Assembly: GCA_947629705.1 (NCBI GenBank)
Contig: CANREN010000004.1
Coordinates: 1-64,000 of the forward strand
Source: an uncultured Alistipes sp.
Lineage (GTDB): Bacteria; Bacteroidota; Bacteroidia; Bacteroidales; Rikenellaceae
Direction of reading: 5' to 3'
Length of the DNA stretch: 64,000 nucleotides
Numbering within the stretch: position 1 is the first letter of the stretch; each line of letters opens with the position of its first letter. This document shows, piece by piece, positions 22,759 through 32,284 of this stretch. A model generated the notes under the pieces. It was given only the letters and a program-made list of their open reading frames with translations, had not been told where the DNA came from and made no database searches. A program made the position numbers and the translations under genes.

Positions 22759-24789
22759 TTACCAGATGATGACGCGCTCGTCTTCCGGCAGGAACATCGC
22801 GCCGTCCTGAATACCGAACGCATCGTAGAACGTTTGCAGGTTGCGCACCGTAGCATCGACGCGCCATTTGCCCAACGAGTGGACGTCCTGCTTGGTCAGT
22901 CGGGCGATCTCCTCGTCGCGGATGTTCTGCGCCCACAGCGTCGCATAGGCTAAATAGAACCGTTGGGCGGCCGTGAAGTTGTCGATCGGCTCCGGTTCGA
23001 CGCCTGCTTGGGCATTCTTCATGGCCGTGTAGGCTACGCGCAGGCCGCCTTGGTCGGCGATGTTCTCGCCCAAGGACAACGAACCGTTCGCATGGATGGC
23101 CGGTTGGTCGCCCTGTGCAGGCAATACCTCGATTGCGTCGAACTGTTTTACTAAGACGGCCGTCTTTTTCTTGAACGCCTCGGCGTCGGCTTCCGTCCAC
23201 CAGTTGTTCATGTTGCCGTCCTTGTCGAAGTTGCGGCCTTGGTCGTCGAATCCGTGGGTCATCTCATGGCCGATTACCACGCCGATAGCCCCGTAGTTCA
23301 CGGCATCGTCGGCATCGGGGTTGTAGAATGGCGGTTGCAGGATGGCGGCCGGGAAGCAAATCTCGTTGGTCGTCGGATTGTAGTAGGCGTTGACCATCTG
23401 CGGCGGCATGTGCCATTCGGCCCGGTCGACGGGCTTGCCTAATTCGGCGATGTTGTCGGCCGTGTACCAGACATTGGCCGCAACGACATTTTGCCAATAG
23501 CTCTTCTGCGGATCGACCGTCAGCGTCGTGTAGTCCTTCCATTTGTCCGGATAGCCGATCTTCACCGTGAAGGCCGCCAATTTCTCCTGCGCTTTGGCCT
23601 TGGTCTCGTCGGACATCCAGTCGAGAGCGTCGATGTGTTGCGACAGCGCCGTTTGCAGGTTCTTTACGATACCGAGCATACGCTCCTTGTCCTTTTCCGG
23701 AAAATATTTGGCCACGTACATCTCGCCGACCGCTTCGGACAGCACGCTGTTAGGTACGGCCATCGCGCGTTTCCAGCGGGGTTTCTGCTCCTGACGGCCC
23801 GACATCGTGCGTCCGTAGAACTCGAACGAAGCGTCGCCGAACGCATCGCTCAGATAGGAGGCCGCCGCATTGATATACTGCGCCGCGAGGTAGTAGCGGA
23901 CCTTTTCGAGCGGGGCGTTTTTCATCAGTTCGTTGGCATTGGCCAGCGCCGACGGCGTGGTTACGATGATCGTCTCGAAATCGCCGATGCCCAGCGTCTT
24001 GTAGTAGGTCGCCCAGTCGATTGCATCGTAGCTCTTCTCGAAATCGGCTTTTTTCATCGGATTGTATTGGGCCGCGATGTCGCGCAACTGCACGCTCGAC
24101 CAGTTTTTCTCGGCCAGAGCGGTCTCGATTTCCATCACGCCGGCTACGGCCGCTTCGATTTCCGCTTCGGGAATGCCTGCGAGCGCGAAAATACGACCCA
24201 AATAGGTTTTGTACGCCTCGCGTTTCGGGGCGTTCTCCTCGTCGAGATAGTAATCGCGGTCGCCCATCATCAAGCCCGATTGCGAAGCATAGAGAGCGTT
24301 CATGTCGCTGTTCATCAGGTCGGCTTCGACCCCGATGCCGAAGAACGGATTGGCCACCGTGCGGTGGAGGTCGGCGATCAACGGCGTGAGCTCGGCGCGG
24401 TCGGCAACGGCCAATATCCGCTCGACCATCGGCCGGATCGGAGCGGCGCCTTCGGTGTTCAGACGGGTCGAATCGAGCCCCATCTTGTAGAGGTCGGCGA
24501 TCTTCTGCTCGACGCTGCCGGTTTCGGCTTTCGTCTCGGTCATCGCGGCGAAGAGGTCGTTGATGCGGATCTCGTTGTTTTCGCGCAGTATGTCGAACGA
24601 TCCGTAACGCGAAAATTCGGGCTTCAGCGGATTGCGCTGCTGCCAGCCGCCTGTGGCGTATTGGTAGAAATCGGTGTTCGGCGCTACCGACGGATCGAGA
24701 TTCGTCAGGTCGATGGCGGGAACTTTCGAAGAATTGTTCTGACAGGCTGCCATAAACAAAACGGATGAAAGAATAAAAAGGTTTTTCAT
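22759..24789 (-). CDS. M13 family zinc metallopeptidase (PepO/neprilysin-like), lipoprotein
   Basis: A 676-residue predicted surface or periplasmic peptidase. It begins with a lipoprotein signal (MKNLFILSSVLFMAACQ, Cys near residue 16). The zinc motif HEMTH is at 508-512 in VIGHEMTHGFDDQGR, and the third ligand is the Glu of GENIADQGG near 575, both diagnostic of M13. The NAYYNP segment before the zinc site is the substrate-binding NAYY motif, and the protein ends with the typical C-terminal Trp (RVIIW). It lies 69 bp downstream of pgk on the same strand, separated by an intercistronic hairpin. Confidence 0.95.
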   Translation of the reverse strand: MKNLFILSSVLFMAACQNNSSKVPAIDLTNLDPSVAPNTDFYQYATGGWQQRNPLKPEFSRYGSFDILRENNEIRINDLFAAMTETKAETGSVEQKIADLYKMGLDSTRLNTEGAAPIRPMVERILAVADRAELTPLIADLHRTVANPFFGIGVEADLMNSDMNALYASQSGLMMGDRDYYLDEENAPKREAYKTYLGRIFALAGIPEAEIEAAVAGVMEIETALAEKNWSSVQLRDIAAQYNPMKKADFEKSYDAIDWATYYKTLGIGDFETIIVTTPSALANANELMKNAPLEKVRYYLAAQYINAAASYLSDAFGDASFEFYGRTMSGRQEQKPRWKRAMAVPNSVLSEAVGEMYVAKYFPEKDKERMLGIVKNLQTALSQHIDALDWMSDETKAKAQEKLAAFTVKIGYPDKWKDYTTLTVDPQKSYWQNVVAANVWYTADNIAELGKPVDRAEWHMPPQMVNAYYNPTTNEICFPAAILQPPFYNPDADDAVNYGAIGVVIGHEMTHGFDDQGRNFDKDGNMNNWWTEADAEAFKKKTAVLVKQFDAIEVLPAQGDQPAIHANGSLSLGENIADQGGLRVAYTAMKNAQAGVEPEPIDNFTAAQRFYLAYATLWAQNIRDEEIARLTKQDVHSLGKWRVDATVRNLQTFYDAFGIQDGAMFLPEDERVIIW

Positions 24790-24827
24790 GTTCTTATTGA
24801 CAACTGGTACTTCTAATTAAGTCAGGT

Positions 24828-24851
24828 GAGGGGCGTTCACGAACGCCCCTC
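24828..24851 (-). other. Intercistronic hairpin between pgk and the M13 gene
   Basis: Palindrome GAGGGGCGTTC/GAACGCCCCTC without a T run on the minus strand. It may stabilise the pgk 3' end or give partial termination before the peptidase gene. Confidence 0.5.
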
Positions 24852-24858
24852 GCTCGGA

Positions 24859-26121
24859 TCAGTCGCGGATGGCCGCTACACCGGGCAGGTCGCCGAACTC
24901 GATGTATTCCAGCAGCGCGCCGCCGCCGGTCGAGATGTACGACACCTTGTCGGCCAGTCCGAATTTGTTGATGCAGGCCACCGAGTCGCCGCCGCCGATG
25001 AGCGAATAGGCTCCTTTCGAAGTCGCTTCGGCGATCGCTTCGGCCACTTCGCGCGAACCGGTTGCGAACTTGTCGATCTCGAAAACGCCGACGGGCCCGT
25101 TCCAAAGGATCGTCTTGCAGCCGAGGATGTGCTCGCGGAAGGCCTTTTTGCCCTGCTCGGCGATATCGACACCCTCCCAACCATCGGGGATGTTGTCGGC
25201 CGGAGCATCCTTCGTATTGGCATCCTGCGCGAACTTGTCGGCAATCAGTGCGTCGGGCGACATGACCAACTCAACACCCTTCTTTTTGGCCAGTTCCAGA
25301 ATTTCGAGCGCCACGGGGAACATGTCGGGTTCGCAGATCGAGTTGCCGACCTTGCCGCCCTGTGCGGCAGCGAACGTGTAGGTCATGCCGCCGCCGATGA
25401 CGATCGAATCGACCTTCTCGATGAGGGCCTTGATGACGCCGATCTTGGTCGAGACCTTCGACCCGCCGATGATGGCGCAGAACGGATGGGCGGGCTTTTC
25501 CATCAACGACGAAATCGCCTTCACCTCTTTCTCCATCAGATAACCGAACATCTTGTCGTGCGGGAAGAACTCGGCGATGACGTAGGTCGATGCGTGTTTG
25601 CGGTGCGCCGTGCCGAATGCGTCGTTAATGTAACAGTCGGCATACGATGCCAGCTTCTTGGCGAATTCTTTTTGTGGGCCCTTTTTGAAAGCCGCTTTCG
25701 CCGCCTTCTCCTCCTCTTTCGAGAGGCCTTCTTTCAGGTCGCGGGGTTTGCCCTCCTCCTCGGCGTAGAAACGCAGGTTCTCGAGCAGCATCACCTCGCC
25801 GGGCTTCAGATTCTTGGCCATTTCGGCGGCTTTCTCGCCCATGCAGTCGCCTGCGAAAGCGACCTTCGTGCCGAGCGCCTCCTCGACAGCCCCGACGATC
25901 TGGCTCAACGAGTATTTCGGATCGGGATTCTTTTTGGGGCGTCCGAGGTGCGACATGAGGATCGCCGAACCGCCGCCCGCAAGCACCTTCCTGATGGTGG
26001 GAACGGCCGCCCGGATGCGGGTGTTGTCCGTTACGACGCCCTGTTCGTCGAGGGGCACATTGAAGTCCACGCGGATGATGGCGCGTTTGCCCTTGAAGTC
26101 ATAATTTTCGATTGTTGCCAT
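24859..26121 (-). CDS. pgk: Phosphoglycerate kinase
   Basis: Glycolytic enzyme making ATP and 3-phosphoglycerate from 1,3-bisphosphoglycerate. The 420-residue protein shows [12 protein letters not shown] at the start, [47 protein letters not shown], the nucleotide-binding WNGPVGVFE and [12 protein letters not shown] near the C-terminus. The ATG at 26121 gives the usual N-terminus [18 protein letters not shown]; the upstream in-frame extension runs through a repeat-rich leader and is not protein-like. Confidence 0.97.
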   Translation of the reverse strand: MATIENYDFKGKRAIIRVDFNVPLDEQGVVTDNTRIRAAVPTIRKVLAGGGSAILMSHLGRPKKNPDPKYSLSQIVGAVEEALGTKVAFAGDCMGEKAAEMAKNLKPGEVMLLENLRFYAEEEGKPRDLKEGLSKEEEKAAKAAFKKGPQKEFAKKLASYADCYINDAFGTAHRKHASTYVIAEFFPHDKMFGYLMEKEVKAISSLMEKPAHPFCAIIGGSKVSTKIGVIKALIEKVDSIVIGGGMTYTFAAAQGGKVGNSICEPDMFPVALEILELAKKKGVELVMSPDALIADKFAQDANTKDAPADNIPDGWEGVDIAEQGKKAFREHILGCKTILWNGPVGVFEIDKFATGSREVAEAIAEATSKGAYSLIGGGDSVACINKFGLADKVSYISTGGGALLEYIEFGDLPGVAAIRD

Positions 26122-26166
26122 ACATTTATTAATTTTTGTTGAAGATCTGATTACCGTTGTTGTTTT

Positions 26167-26218
26167 ACCGTTTTCGTTTGACCATTGCCGGTTGATCGTT
26201 TTCGTTTGACCGTTTTCG
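26167..26218 (-). repeat. Short direct repeats in the pgk leader, ending at a C9 tract
   Basis: Plus-strand CGTTTTCGTTTGACC occurs twice (26169-26183 and 26197-26211), followed by a partial third copy CGTTTTCG and a run of nine C (26219-26227). They lie between the pgk promoter and start codon. Confidence 0.6.
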
Positions 26219-26254
26219 CCCCCCCCCATGCTGCAAAGTACATGCTTCGCCCGA

Positions 26255-26262
26255 CAAAGTTA
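26255..26262 (-). promoter_or_regulatory. -7 box of pgk
   Basis: Minus-strand TAACTTTG fits TAnnTTTG. It implies a leader of about 130 bases containing the direct repeats. A second TACTTTG-like sequence lies a little closer to the gene. Confidence 0.5.
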
Positions 26263-26428
26263 CAAAAAATTTGGTTTGTAACAGTCAATACTTAATCCGA
26301 CCGTAGTTTTCGTATCGGGCGGCGAAAGTGCCGGCAGTTTGTCGCGAAGTTTTTTACAAGGGGGGCGAATATTTTTTTTGAAAGTCAAAAAGGGAGGAGG
26401 AGGGAGACCTATTCGAATGATTAATCGT

Positions 26429-26436
26429 TAAATTTG
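26429..26436 (+). promoter_or_regulatory. -7 box of the GH95 fucosidase gene
   Basis: TAAATTTG fits the consensus, giving a leader of about 150 bases. The rest of the gap from 26263 to 26592 holds no recognised gene. Confidence 0.45.
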
Positions 26437-26592
26437 TACCGAGAATAGCTGCTGCCTCCGAATGATGGCGACCCGCCGGTTCTCCTGCTGCGGGTTCCGC
26501 TATGGCAGCGCAGCACAAGAGGGTGCGATGCCCGAAAAGAGAGGGACGTGACGGCCGATACGGATGGCCGATGATAAAGGGTCGAAAAACAG

Positions 26593-29061
26593 ATGAAATC
26601 GCTCGATATGAAAAAGATGAAAAAACCGATGTGCGCGGTGTCGCTGATTTTGCTGGCTGGGCCGGTTTTGCCGGTTTCGGCTCATGAACACAGGCTGTGG
26701 TACGACGCTCCGGCGGCGGTATGGACGGAGGCGCTGCCTTTGGGCAACGGACGCCTCGGCGCTATGGTCTACGGAAATCCGGTCGAGGAGCGGATGCAGC
26801 TCAACGAGGAGACGCTGTGGGCGGGGCAGCCCAACAACAATGCCAATCCCGAGGCCCGCGAATGGATTCCCCGGATCCGGGAGCTGGTGTTTGCGGGCCG
26901 GTACCTCGAAGCGCAAAACCTCTGCACGCAGCATGTGAAGTCGGCGACCAATTCGGGTATGCCGTACCAGCCTTTCGGCGAGCTGCTGTTTCACTTCCCC
27001 GGACATGCCCGTTATACGGATTACTCCCGCGAATTGAGCCTCGATTCCGCGCGTGTTACCGTCAGCTACCGCGTGGACGGAATCCGTTACCGGCGCGAGA
27101 CATTCGTGTCGTTTCCCGACCAAACTGTCGTTACGCATATTGCGGCCGACCGCCCCGGGGCTGTAACTTTCTCGGTGTCGCTCGCCTCGCCCCATCCGGA
27201 TGTGCTCTCTGGCAGCGAGGGCAACGACATTGTTTTGCGCGGGGTCGGTTCCCAGCACGAGGGGTTGAAAGGGAAGGTCGCGTTCGAGGGACGTGTGCGT
27301 CTGACGCATCGGGGCGGGCGCATGACCTGCCGGGACGGGGTGTTGACCCTCGAAGGGGCGGACGAGGCGACGGTATACGCCTCTGTGGCGACCAATTTCG
27401 TCAACTATACCGACCTTTCGGGCGATCCCGAGGCGCGTAATCGAATCTATCTCGATAAGGCCGCCGCACGTCCCTATGCCGAGGCCCGTCGGGCCCATAC
27501 GGATTTCTACCGCAAGCAAATCGGCACGGCCTCGCTGTGGTTAGGCGACGACCGTTTTGCTGACCTGACAACCGACCGGCGCGTGGAGCGTTTCCGTGAG
27601 AATCACGACAACTTTTTAGTCGCCACCTACTTCCTGTTCGGACGTTATCTGCTCGTCTGCTCCTCGCAGCCGGGTGGACAGGCTGCGACGCTGCAAGGAA
27701 TCTGGAACGACAAGCTGTTCCCTGCGTGGGACAGCAAATACACCTGCAATATCAATCTGGAAATGAACTACTGGCCCTCGGAGGTTGCCAATCTGTCGTG
27801 GCTGAACGAACCGCTCTTCCGTTTGATTCGTGAAGTGAGCGTATCCGGGGCGGAGAGCGCGCGCATCATGTACGGCGCCAATGGCTGGGTACTGCACCAT
27901 AACACCGATATCTGGCGCGTAACGGGTGCCATCGACAATGCTCCCGCCGGCATGTGGACTTCGGGAGGCGCGTGGCTCTGCCGCCATCTGTGGGAGCACT
28001 ACCTTTATACGGGGGATGAGCAGTTCCTGCGGGAGATTTACCCGATTCTAAAGGGTGCGGGCCGCTTCTTCGACGAGACCATGATTCGGGAGCCGGAACA
28101 TGGCTGGCTCGTAGTGTGCCCGAGCAACTCGCCGGAGAATACGCATGCGGGCAGCGGCCGCAAGGCAACGATCGCAGCGGGCTGCACGATGGATAATGCG
28201 TTGATATTCGACCTGTGGCAGTCGATTGTTGCGGCGGCTGACATTCTGCAGTGCGACGGCGAATATGCCGCTCGGCTGAAGGCTCGGCTGAAGGAGCTGC
28301 CTCCCTATCAGATAGGTCGTTGGGGTCAGTTGCAGGAGTGGATGTACGATTGGGATGACCCGGCCGATACGCATCGGCATGTGTCGCATCTCTATGGGCT
28401 CTATCCGAGCAATCAGATTTCGCCATACCGTAATCCCGAGTTGTTCGATGCTGCGCGCACCTCGCTCATACACCGCGGCGATCCCTCGACAGGATGGTCC
28501 ATGGGCTGGAAAGTGGCTTTGTGGGCCCGGTTGCATGACGGAGAACACGCCTACAAATTGATTGCTGACCAGCTGACGCTCGTGCGCGGCGAGAAGAGGG
28601 GTGGCACCTATCCGAATCTCTTCGATGCCCATCCGCCTTTCCAAATAGATGGCAATTTCGGCTGTACGGCCGGTATCGCCGAGATGCTGATGCAGAGCCA
28701 TGATGGATTTATCTATCTGCTGCCGGCCCTGCCGTCGATGTGGCCGGAGGGACGTGTCGAGGGGCTCGTAGCGCGGGGCGGTTTCGAAATCGACCTGTCG
28801 TGGAGCGGAGGACGTATTACGCGATTGCAAATCACCTCCCGCCGAGGCGGGAACTGCCGCTTGCGCTCCGCTACGCCGCTGTCTGGAAAGGGATTGCGCA
28901 AGGCCCGCGGCGAGAATCCGAATCCGCTGTACGATGTGCCGGAGGTTGCACGGCCGCTGATTCATGCGCAAACGCCGCTGAATCCCGTAACACGGGAAAA
29001 TACATGGCTCTACGATCTGCAAACCGAAGCGGGCTGTACCTACCGGATTGTCGGGAAATAA
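26593..29061 (+). CDS. GH95 family alpha-L-fucosidase/glycoside hydrolase
   Basis: An 822-residue exported inverting glycosidase that would release alpha-1,2-linked fucose (or in some members galactose) from host or plant glycans. A signal peptide covers about residues 13-30 (ending PVSAH). The GH95 N-terminal domain starts LWYDAPAAVWTEALPLGNGRLGAM, and the (alpha/alpha)6 catalytic domain holds the conserved NINLEMNYWPSEVANL, HHNTDIWR and DPSTGWSMGWKVALWARL. Start may be 26593, 26608 or 26617. No SusC/SusD genes or other glycosidases are adjacent, so it is an orphan rather than part of a polysaccharide utilisation locus. Confidence 0.93.
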   Translation: MKSLDMKKMKKPMCAVSLILLAGPVLPVSAHEHRLWYDAPAAVWTEALPLGNGRLGAMVYGNPVEERMQLNEETLWAGQPNNNANPEAREWIPRIRELVFAGRYLEAQNLCTQHVKSATNSGMPYQPFGELLFHFPGHARYTDYSRELSLDSARVTVSYRVDGIRYRRETFVSFPDQTVVTHIAADRPGAVTFSVSLASPHPDVLSGSEGNDIVLRGVGSQHEGLKGKVAFEGRVRLTHRGGRMTCRDGVLTLEGADEATVYASVATNFVNYTDLSGDPEARNRIYLDKAAARPYAEARRAHTDFYRKQIGTASLWLGDDRFADLTTDRRVERFRENHDNFLVATYFLFGRYLLVCSSQPGGQAATLQGIWNDKLFPAWDSKYTCNINLEMNYWPSEVANLSWLNEPLFRLIREVSVSGAESARIMYGANGWVLHHNTDIWRVTGAIDNAPAGMWTSGGAWLCRHLWEHYLYTGDEQFLREIYPILKGAGRFFDETMIREPEHGWLVVCPSNSPENTHAGSGRKATIAAGCTMDNALIFDLWQSIVAAADILQCDGEYAARLKARLKELPPYQIGRWGQLQEWMYDWDDPADTHRHVSHLYGLYPSNQISPYRNPELFDAARTSLIHRGDPSTGWSMGWKVALWARLHDGEHAYKLIADQLTLVRGEKRGGTYPNLFDAHPPFQIDGNFGCTAGIAEMLMQSHDGFIYLLPALPSMWPEGRVEGLVARGGFEIDLSWSGGRITRLQITSRRGGNCRLRSATPLSGKGLRKARGENPNPLYDVPEVARPLIHAQTPLNPVTRENTWLYDLQTEAGCTYRIVGK

Positions 29062-29133
29062 TCAAAAACGGCATGTGCCGCATGGCTTCCGAAAACAAAA
29101 TAGCCAAGCGATATTCAGAACCGTTATAATCAC

Positions 29134-29141
29134 TATCTTTG
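29134..29141 (+). promoter_or_regulatory. -7 box upstream of the UvrD-like gene
   Basis: TATCTTTG, exact consensus, 24 bases before the ATG at 29166. Confidence 0.6.
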
Positions 29142-29165
29142 TAAGGCAAACGGTTTTTGAAAGTA

Positions 29166-30053
29166 ATGGGAATAGCAAACTTTTTCAGAAATATTGCACG
29201 CCCCAAAGAGAATAGCGCTGCGGTTCCGAAGAATCCGAATCCGGAGAATTATCCTGTGGAGTATGTCAGAACGCTCGCTTTCAACAAGGCGTTCAAGGAT
29301 TTGCTATCCCAAGATCGATTCATAGCCCGGAGCGAATATAAGGGCTTTGTCGAACAATACCGTGATTTATCGCAATTTTATGCTACGCTTGTTCAGTCGA
29401 ACCTATTGAATGAATATGTTGCCAAACATACGCTCGACAGGGAGGCTGTAAACTCTTTTCGGACGGAGTTCGATGCAATGGCCGACCTTGCAACGGAATC
29501 CCCGACGATCCGAAAACATAACGATGCTTATGTCTCGCGCCATATCGAATCGGAGAAATCCTATCTCGACAACCTACTCGAAGCGTGCGATCCGGCCATC
29601 TCGCTCGACCGGGAACAGCGAGAAGTGGTGCTGTCGGAAGAAGACCATACGCTGGTCATCGCAGGAGCCGGAGCCGGCAAAACGACTACGGTGGCGGCCA
29701 AGGTGCGGTATCTCGTGGAAAAACGAGGCATCGACCCGGCCCGGATTCTGGTCATATCCTTTACCAATAAGGCCGTAGAGGAGCTCCGAGGACGCATCAA
29801 CGGCAATTTGGGAATACCTTGTCCCATCAGTACGTTTCATTCCATCGGCTACACGATTTTGCGTCAAAGTGAGGAAGAACGCAAAAAAATTGTCGAGGGC
29901 GGATATATGTACACGGTAATCAATAATTATCTGAAATCGTCCGTGCTGCGTAATCCGGAGGTCGTAGACAAATTGATTCTATTCTTCGGCTCCTATTTCA
30001 CTGCACCCTATGAAAGTGAAACGATTCATTGCAGAAATCAAGAAACATGTTGA
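29166..30053 (+). pseudogene. UvrD/Rep-type helicase, N-terminal remnant
   Basis: A 295-residue frame with a helicase-associated N-terminal region, then Q motif LDREQREVV, Walker A AGAGAGKTTT (near residue 170), motif Ia ISFTNKAVEELRGRI and the start of domain 1B. Full-length relatives are several hundred residues longer with domains 1A-2B; motifs II to VI are missing. After SYFTAPYE the frame reads SETIHCRNQETC and stops. In another frame the same DNA encodes MKVKRFIAEIKKHVES and a stop, which looks like a plausible helicase C-terminus. The simplest reading is a large internal deletion with frameshift. A TTG start at 29157 is also possible. The gene is AT-richer than neighbours. Confidence 0.75.
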
Positions 30054-30065
30054 ATCCTAATTGCA

Positions 30066-30101
30066 AGAAAGAGCGATGCGTTACACGCATCGCTCTTTCT
30101 G
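30066..30101. terminator. Bidirectional terminator between the helicase remnant and a convergent gene
   Basis: Perfect 15-bp stem AGAAAGAGCGATGCG/CGCATCGCTCTTTCT with a 5-base loop, between convergent genes. Confidence 0.8.
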
Positions 30102-30117
30102 CATGAATAATAAAATG

Positions 30118-30702
30118 CTACAAATCGTCCATTGCCGCCGAACGGGCCGTATCCGTATTTATCTTGTCGTAGTATCTGAGTAAAACGACACACTGTCCGA
30201 GGTCAACTTTCTGCAAGGATAATTGGATGTTGCCTTTCGTCGTCTCAAAGGTCGTGTACCAAGTGCAACGATCCATCTTCAGTGCATGCAATTTGTCATC
30301 GTTCGTATTCGGGTCGATTATCCCTTGAAACTGCTCCACAACATCAGTCGGTTCTCCATATTTTTGAGTTAACATGGATTTAAGAAAGTCATAATCTCTT
30401 TCCAGCGAGCTCCAATCATCATGCGGGGGAAAGAATACACCAATTGTGCTGACTACATTTACAGCTTTCATCGTGTAAACGCCTACCGTACAACTTTTGA
30501 AGCCTGCGAAATCGCCTTGCAGAATAGCTATACCGTCCTGCGTCCCAAGGTACGAAAACCCGGCATCTTTCATTTGTGCCACATATTCATTAAGCGTTCC
30601 GTCAATAGGTACTCCTTTGAAAGTTAGATGCTCCGATTTGTCTTGCGCCAATGAAATAAGAATTGTGTTTACAAAAAGCAATACAAAGATGAACCGTTTC
30701 AT
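30118..30702 (-). CDS. Secreted protein of unknown function
   Basis: A 194-residue protein with a clear Sec signal peptide (MKRFIFVLLFVNTILISLAQ, cleavage after about residue 19). The mature part begins LTFKGVPIDGTLNEYV, a phrase I associate with a family of small secreted Bacteroidales proteins lacking known function. It contains FLKSMLTQKYGEPTDVVEQF and a C-terminal beta-rich segment. AT-rich relative to the window, and next to the helicase remnant, so this may be a small accessory region. No promoter box was clear. Confidence 0.75.
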   Translation of the reverse strand: MKRFIFVLLFVNTILISLAQDKSEHLTFKGVPIDGTLNEYVAQMKDAGFSYLGTQDGIAILQGDFAGFKSCTVGVYTMKAVNVVSTIGVFFPPHDDWSSLERDYDFLKSMLTQKYGEPTDVVEQFQGIIDPNTNDDKLHALKMDRCTWYTTFETTKGNIQLSLQKVDLGQCVVLLRYYDKINTDTARSAAMDDL

Positions 30703-30823
30703 AATAAGATTGTTTGAGCTATTTTTTATTTGGAATTATCCACTTTAGCCTTGCAGACATTCGCGCTTCACAGCCTCGACCGACGCCAGCGACTCCATGC
30801 GCCTTTTTTCGATACCTGCAAAA

Positions 30824-31936
30824 TTATTCCTGCTCGGGTTCGACGGAGGCATCGACTGCCGTCGAATCGGCTCCTTCGGGCTTGGGCGCCTCGAACGGCG
30901 TTACGTCGACCAACTCGACCTCGAATTCCAATGCTTCGTTGGGGCCGATATCGCGACCGGCACCGCGCGTGCCGTAAGCCAGTTCGGCCGGAATCCACAA
31001 CGTGATCTTACCCCCTTTGCCGACCAATTTCATGCCCTCGGTCCAGCCCGGAATGACGCGGTTCAGCGGGAATTCCACCGGTTCGTCCTTGTCGTATCCT
31101 TCCGGGTTCTGCTGTTTGAGCATCTCCTGCTGCTCCTTCGGACGGTTTTTGAACAGCGAGCTGTCGAATACCTTGCCTTCGCGCGTGCGGCCCGTGTAGT
31201 GCACCTTTACCACGTCGCGCGAATCGGCCGCCATGACGCTTTCGTCGCCCATCTTCGAGATTTTGTAGAGCAGTCCCGATTCGGTCTTCTTCACGCCCGA
31301 CTTCTTCTCGATCTTCTCCAACCATGCTTTCGAAGCCTCGGCGTTTTCGGCAGGGCGTTTCACCATGAAGAAGTATTGCAGATAGGAGTTCGCCTCGTCC
31401 TGCGACATTTTCGCATTGTTGTCGCGAACGTTCTGCATGGCCTCCGTAACCCATGCGATCTGCAACGGCAGACCGCTCTGCGCCAGGTTGAATCCGATGT
31501 CGTTGCCGAACGCATAGGAGAGCTCCGCACGCTCCTCTTCGGTTTCGAACATTGCAGGATCGGCGGCCGGATACTCCACTTTGGTGCTGTCGCCGCCGGC
31601 TAACCGGATGCTGTCGGCTTCGGCACGCGAAGCAGCGATTGCCTGTGCACGTTCGGAGCGCTTGGTCATGAAATAGGTACGCAGTTTTTCGAGCGATTCG
31701 TCGTGCGATTCGGCTGCCTTGTCGAAGGCGCCTTCGCTGATTCCTTTGTCTATCGCCTTGTGATCGAACGGAATATCGCCCATTTCGTAGCCGATGCTAT
31801 AAGCGATATTGGCGCCCAGCGCATAAGACAACGAGTCGAACTCCGAGAGGGAGCCCATCCGGAGACCGCTTTTATTTCCGCAAGCGGTCATCATCGCGGC
31901 ACCGGCCAGTGCCGCTGCAAAAAAGATCTTTTTCAT
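30824..31936 (-). CDS. FKBP-type peptidyl-prolyl isomerase, lipoprotein
   Basis: A 370-residue predicted lipoprotein (signal MKKIFFAAALAGAAMMTACG) that would catalyse proline isomerisation in the periplasm or at the outer membrane. It has two tandem FKBP N-terminal (Mip-type dimerisation) regions, seen as SYALGANIAYSIG and SYAFGNDIGFNLA, then the FKBP catalytic domain VHYTGRTREGKVFDSS ... WTEGMKLVGKGGKITLWIPAELAYG. The C-terminus is a low-complexity acidic tail. ATG 31936 is chosen because it gives the lipoprotein signal. A shorter FKBP gene lies upstream across a repeat copy. Confidence 0.92.
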   Translation of the reverse strand: MKKIFFAAALAGAAMMTACGNKSGLRMGSLSEFDSLSYALGANIAYSIGYEMGDIPFDHKAIDKGISEGAFDKAAESHDESLEKLRTYFMTKRSERAQAIAASRAEADSIRLAGGDSTKVEYPAADPAMFETEEERAELSYAFGNDIGFNLAQSGLPLQIAWVTEAMQNVRDNNAKMSQDEANSYLQYFFMVKRPAENAEASKAWLEKIEKKSGVKKTESGLLYKISKMGDESVMAADSRDVVKVHYTGRTREGKVFDSSLFKNRPKEQQEMLKQQNPEGYDKDEPVEFPLNRVIPGWTEGMKLVGKGGKITLWIPAELAYGTRGAGRDIGPNEALEFEVELVDVTPFEAPKPEGADSTAVDASVEPEQE

Positions 31937-31982
31937 TTGGTTTATTAATTGTGTTCGTTTTGTCATCCAACCGATGCAGGGG

Positions 31983-31990
31983 CAAAGGTA
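31983..31990 (-). promoter_or_regulatory. -7 box of the larger FKBP gene
   Basis: Minus-strand TACCTTTG, exact consensus, about 47 bases before the start codon. Confidence 0.6.
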
Positions 31991-32052
31991 GTAAAAAATC
32001 GGTAATTATGTACATTTGTGTACCGAAGGTAGCAAGCCCCGATCCGTTTCAG

Positions 32053-32236
32053 CCGCCCGACCGAAGCCCCTGCCAGGGCGAGGGGCGGAACAAGTGCGGC
32101 GACTGCTGTGGCGGCTCGGCCCTACGAGCGGGCTCGATTGCACGCGCCTTCGGCCGCAGTTGGGGGGGGGAAAATCTGCATACGCCGCCGCAGACGGCGG
32201 GCACCGGCGGTCGGATTTGAAAATCCGGGTCAAAAA
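32053..32236 (+). repeat. Dispersed intergenic repeat, copy B (with internal insertion)
   Basis: Starts CCGAAGCCCCTGCCAGGGCG and ends CTGCATACGC, a CCGCCG/CGGCGG hairpin, then GGCGGTCGGATTTGAAAATC, matching copy A at both ends. The middle holds about 85 extra bases, including TGCTGTGGCGGC and GGCCGCAGTTGGGGGGGG that are shared with copy C. A run of nine G lies at 32162-32170. Confidence 0.75.
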
Positions 32237-32284
32237 CGCAGGCACATGAAAGTACACGATCATTCATCCTGCATTCAGCACCGT

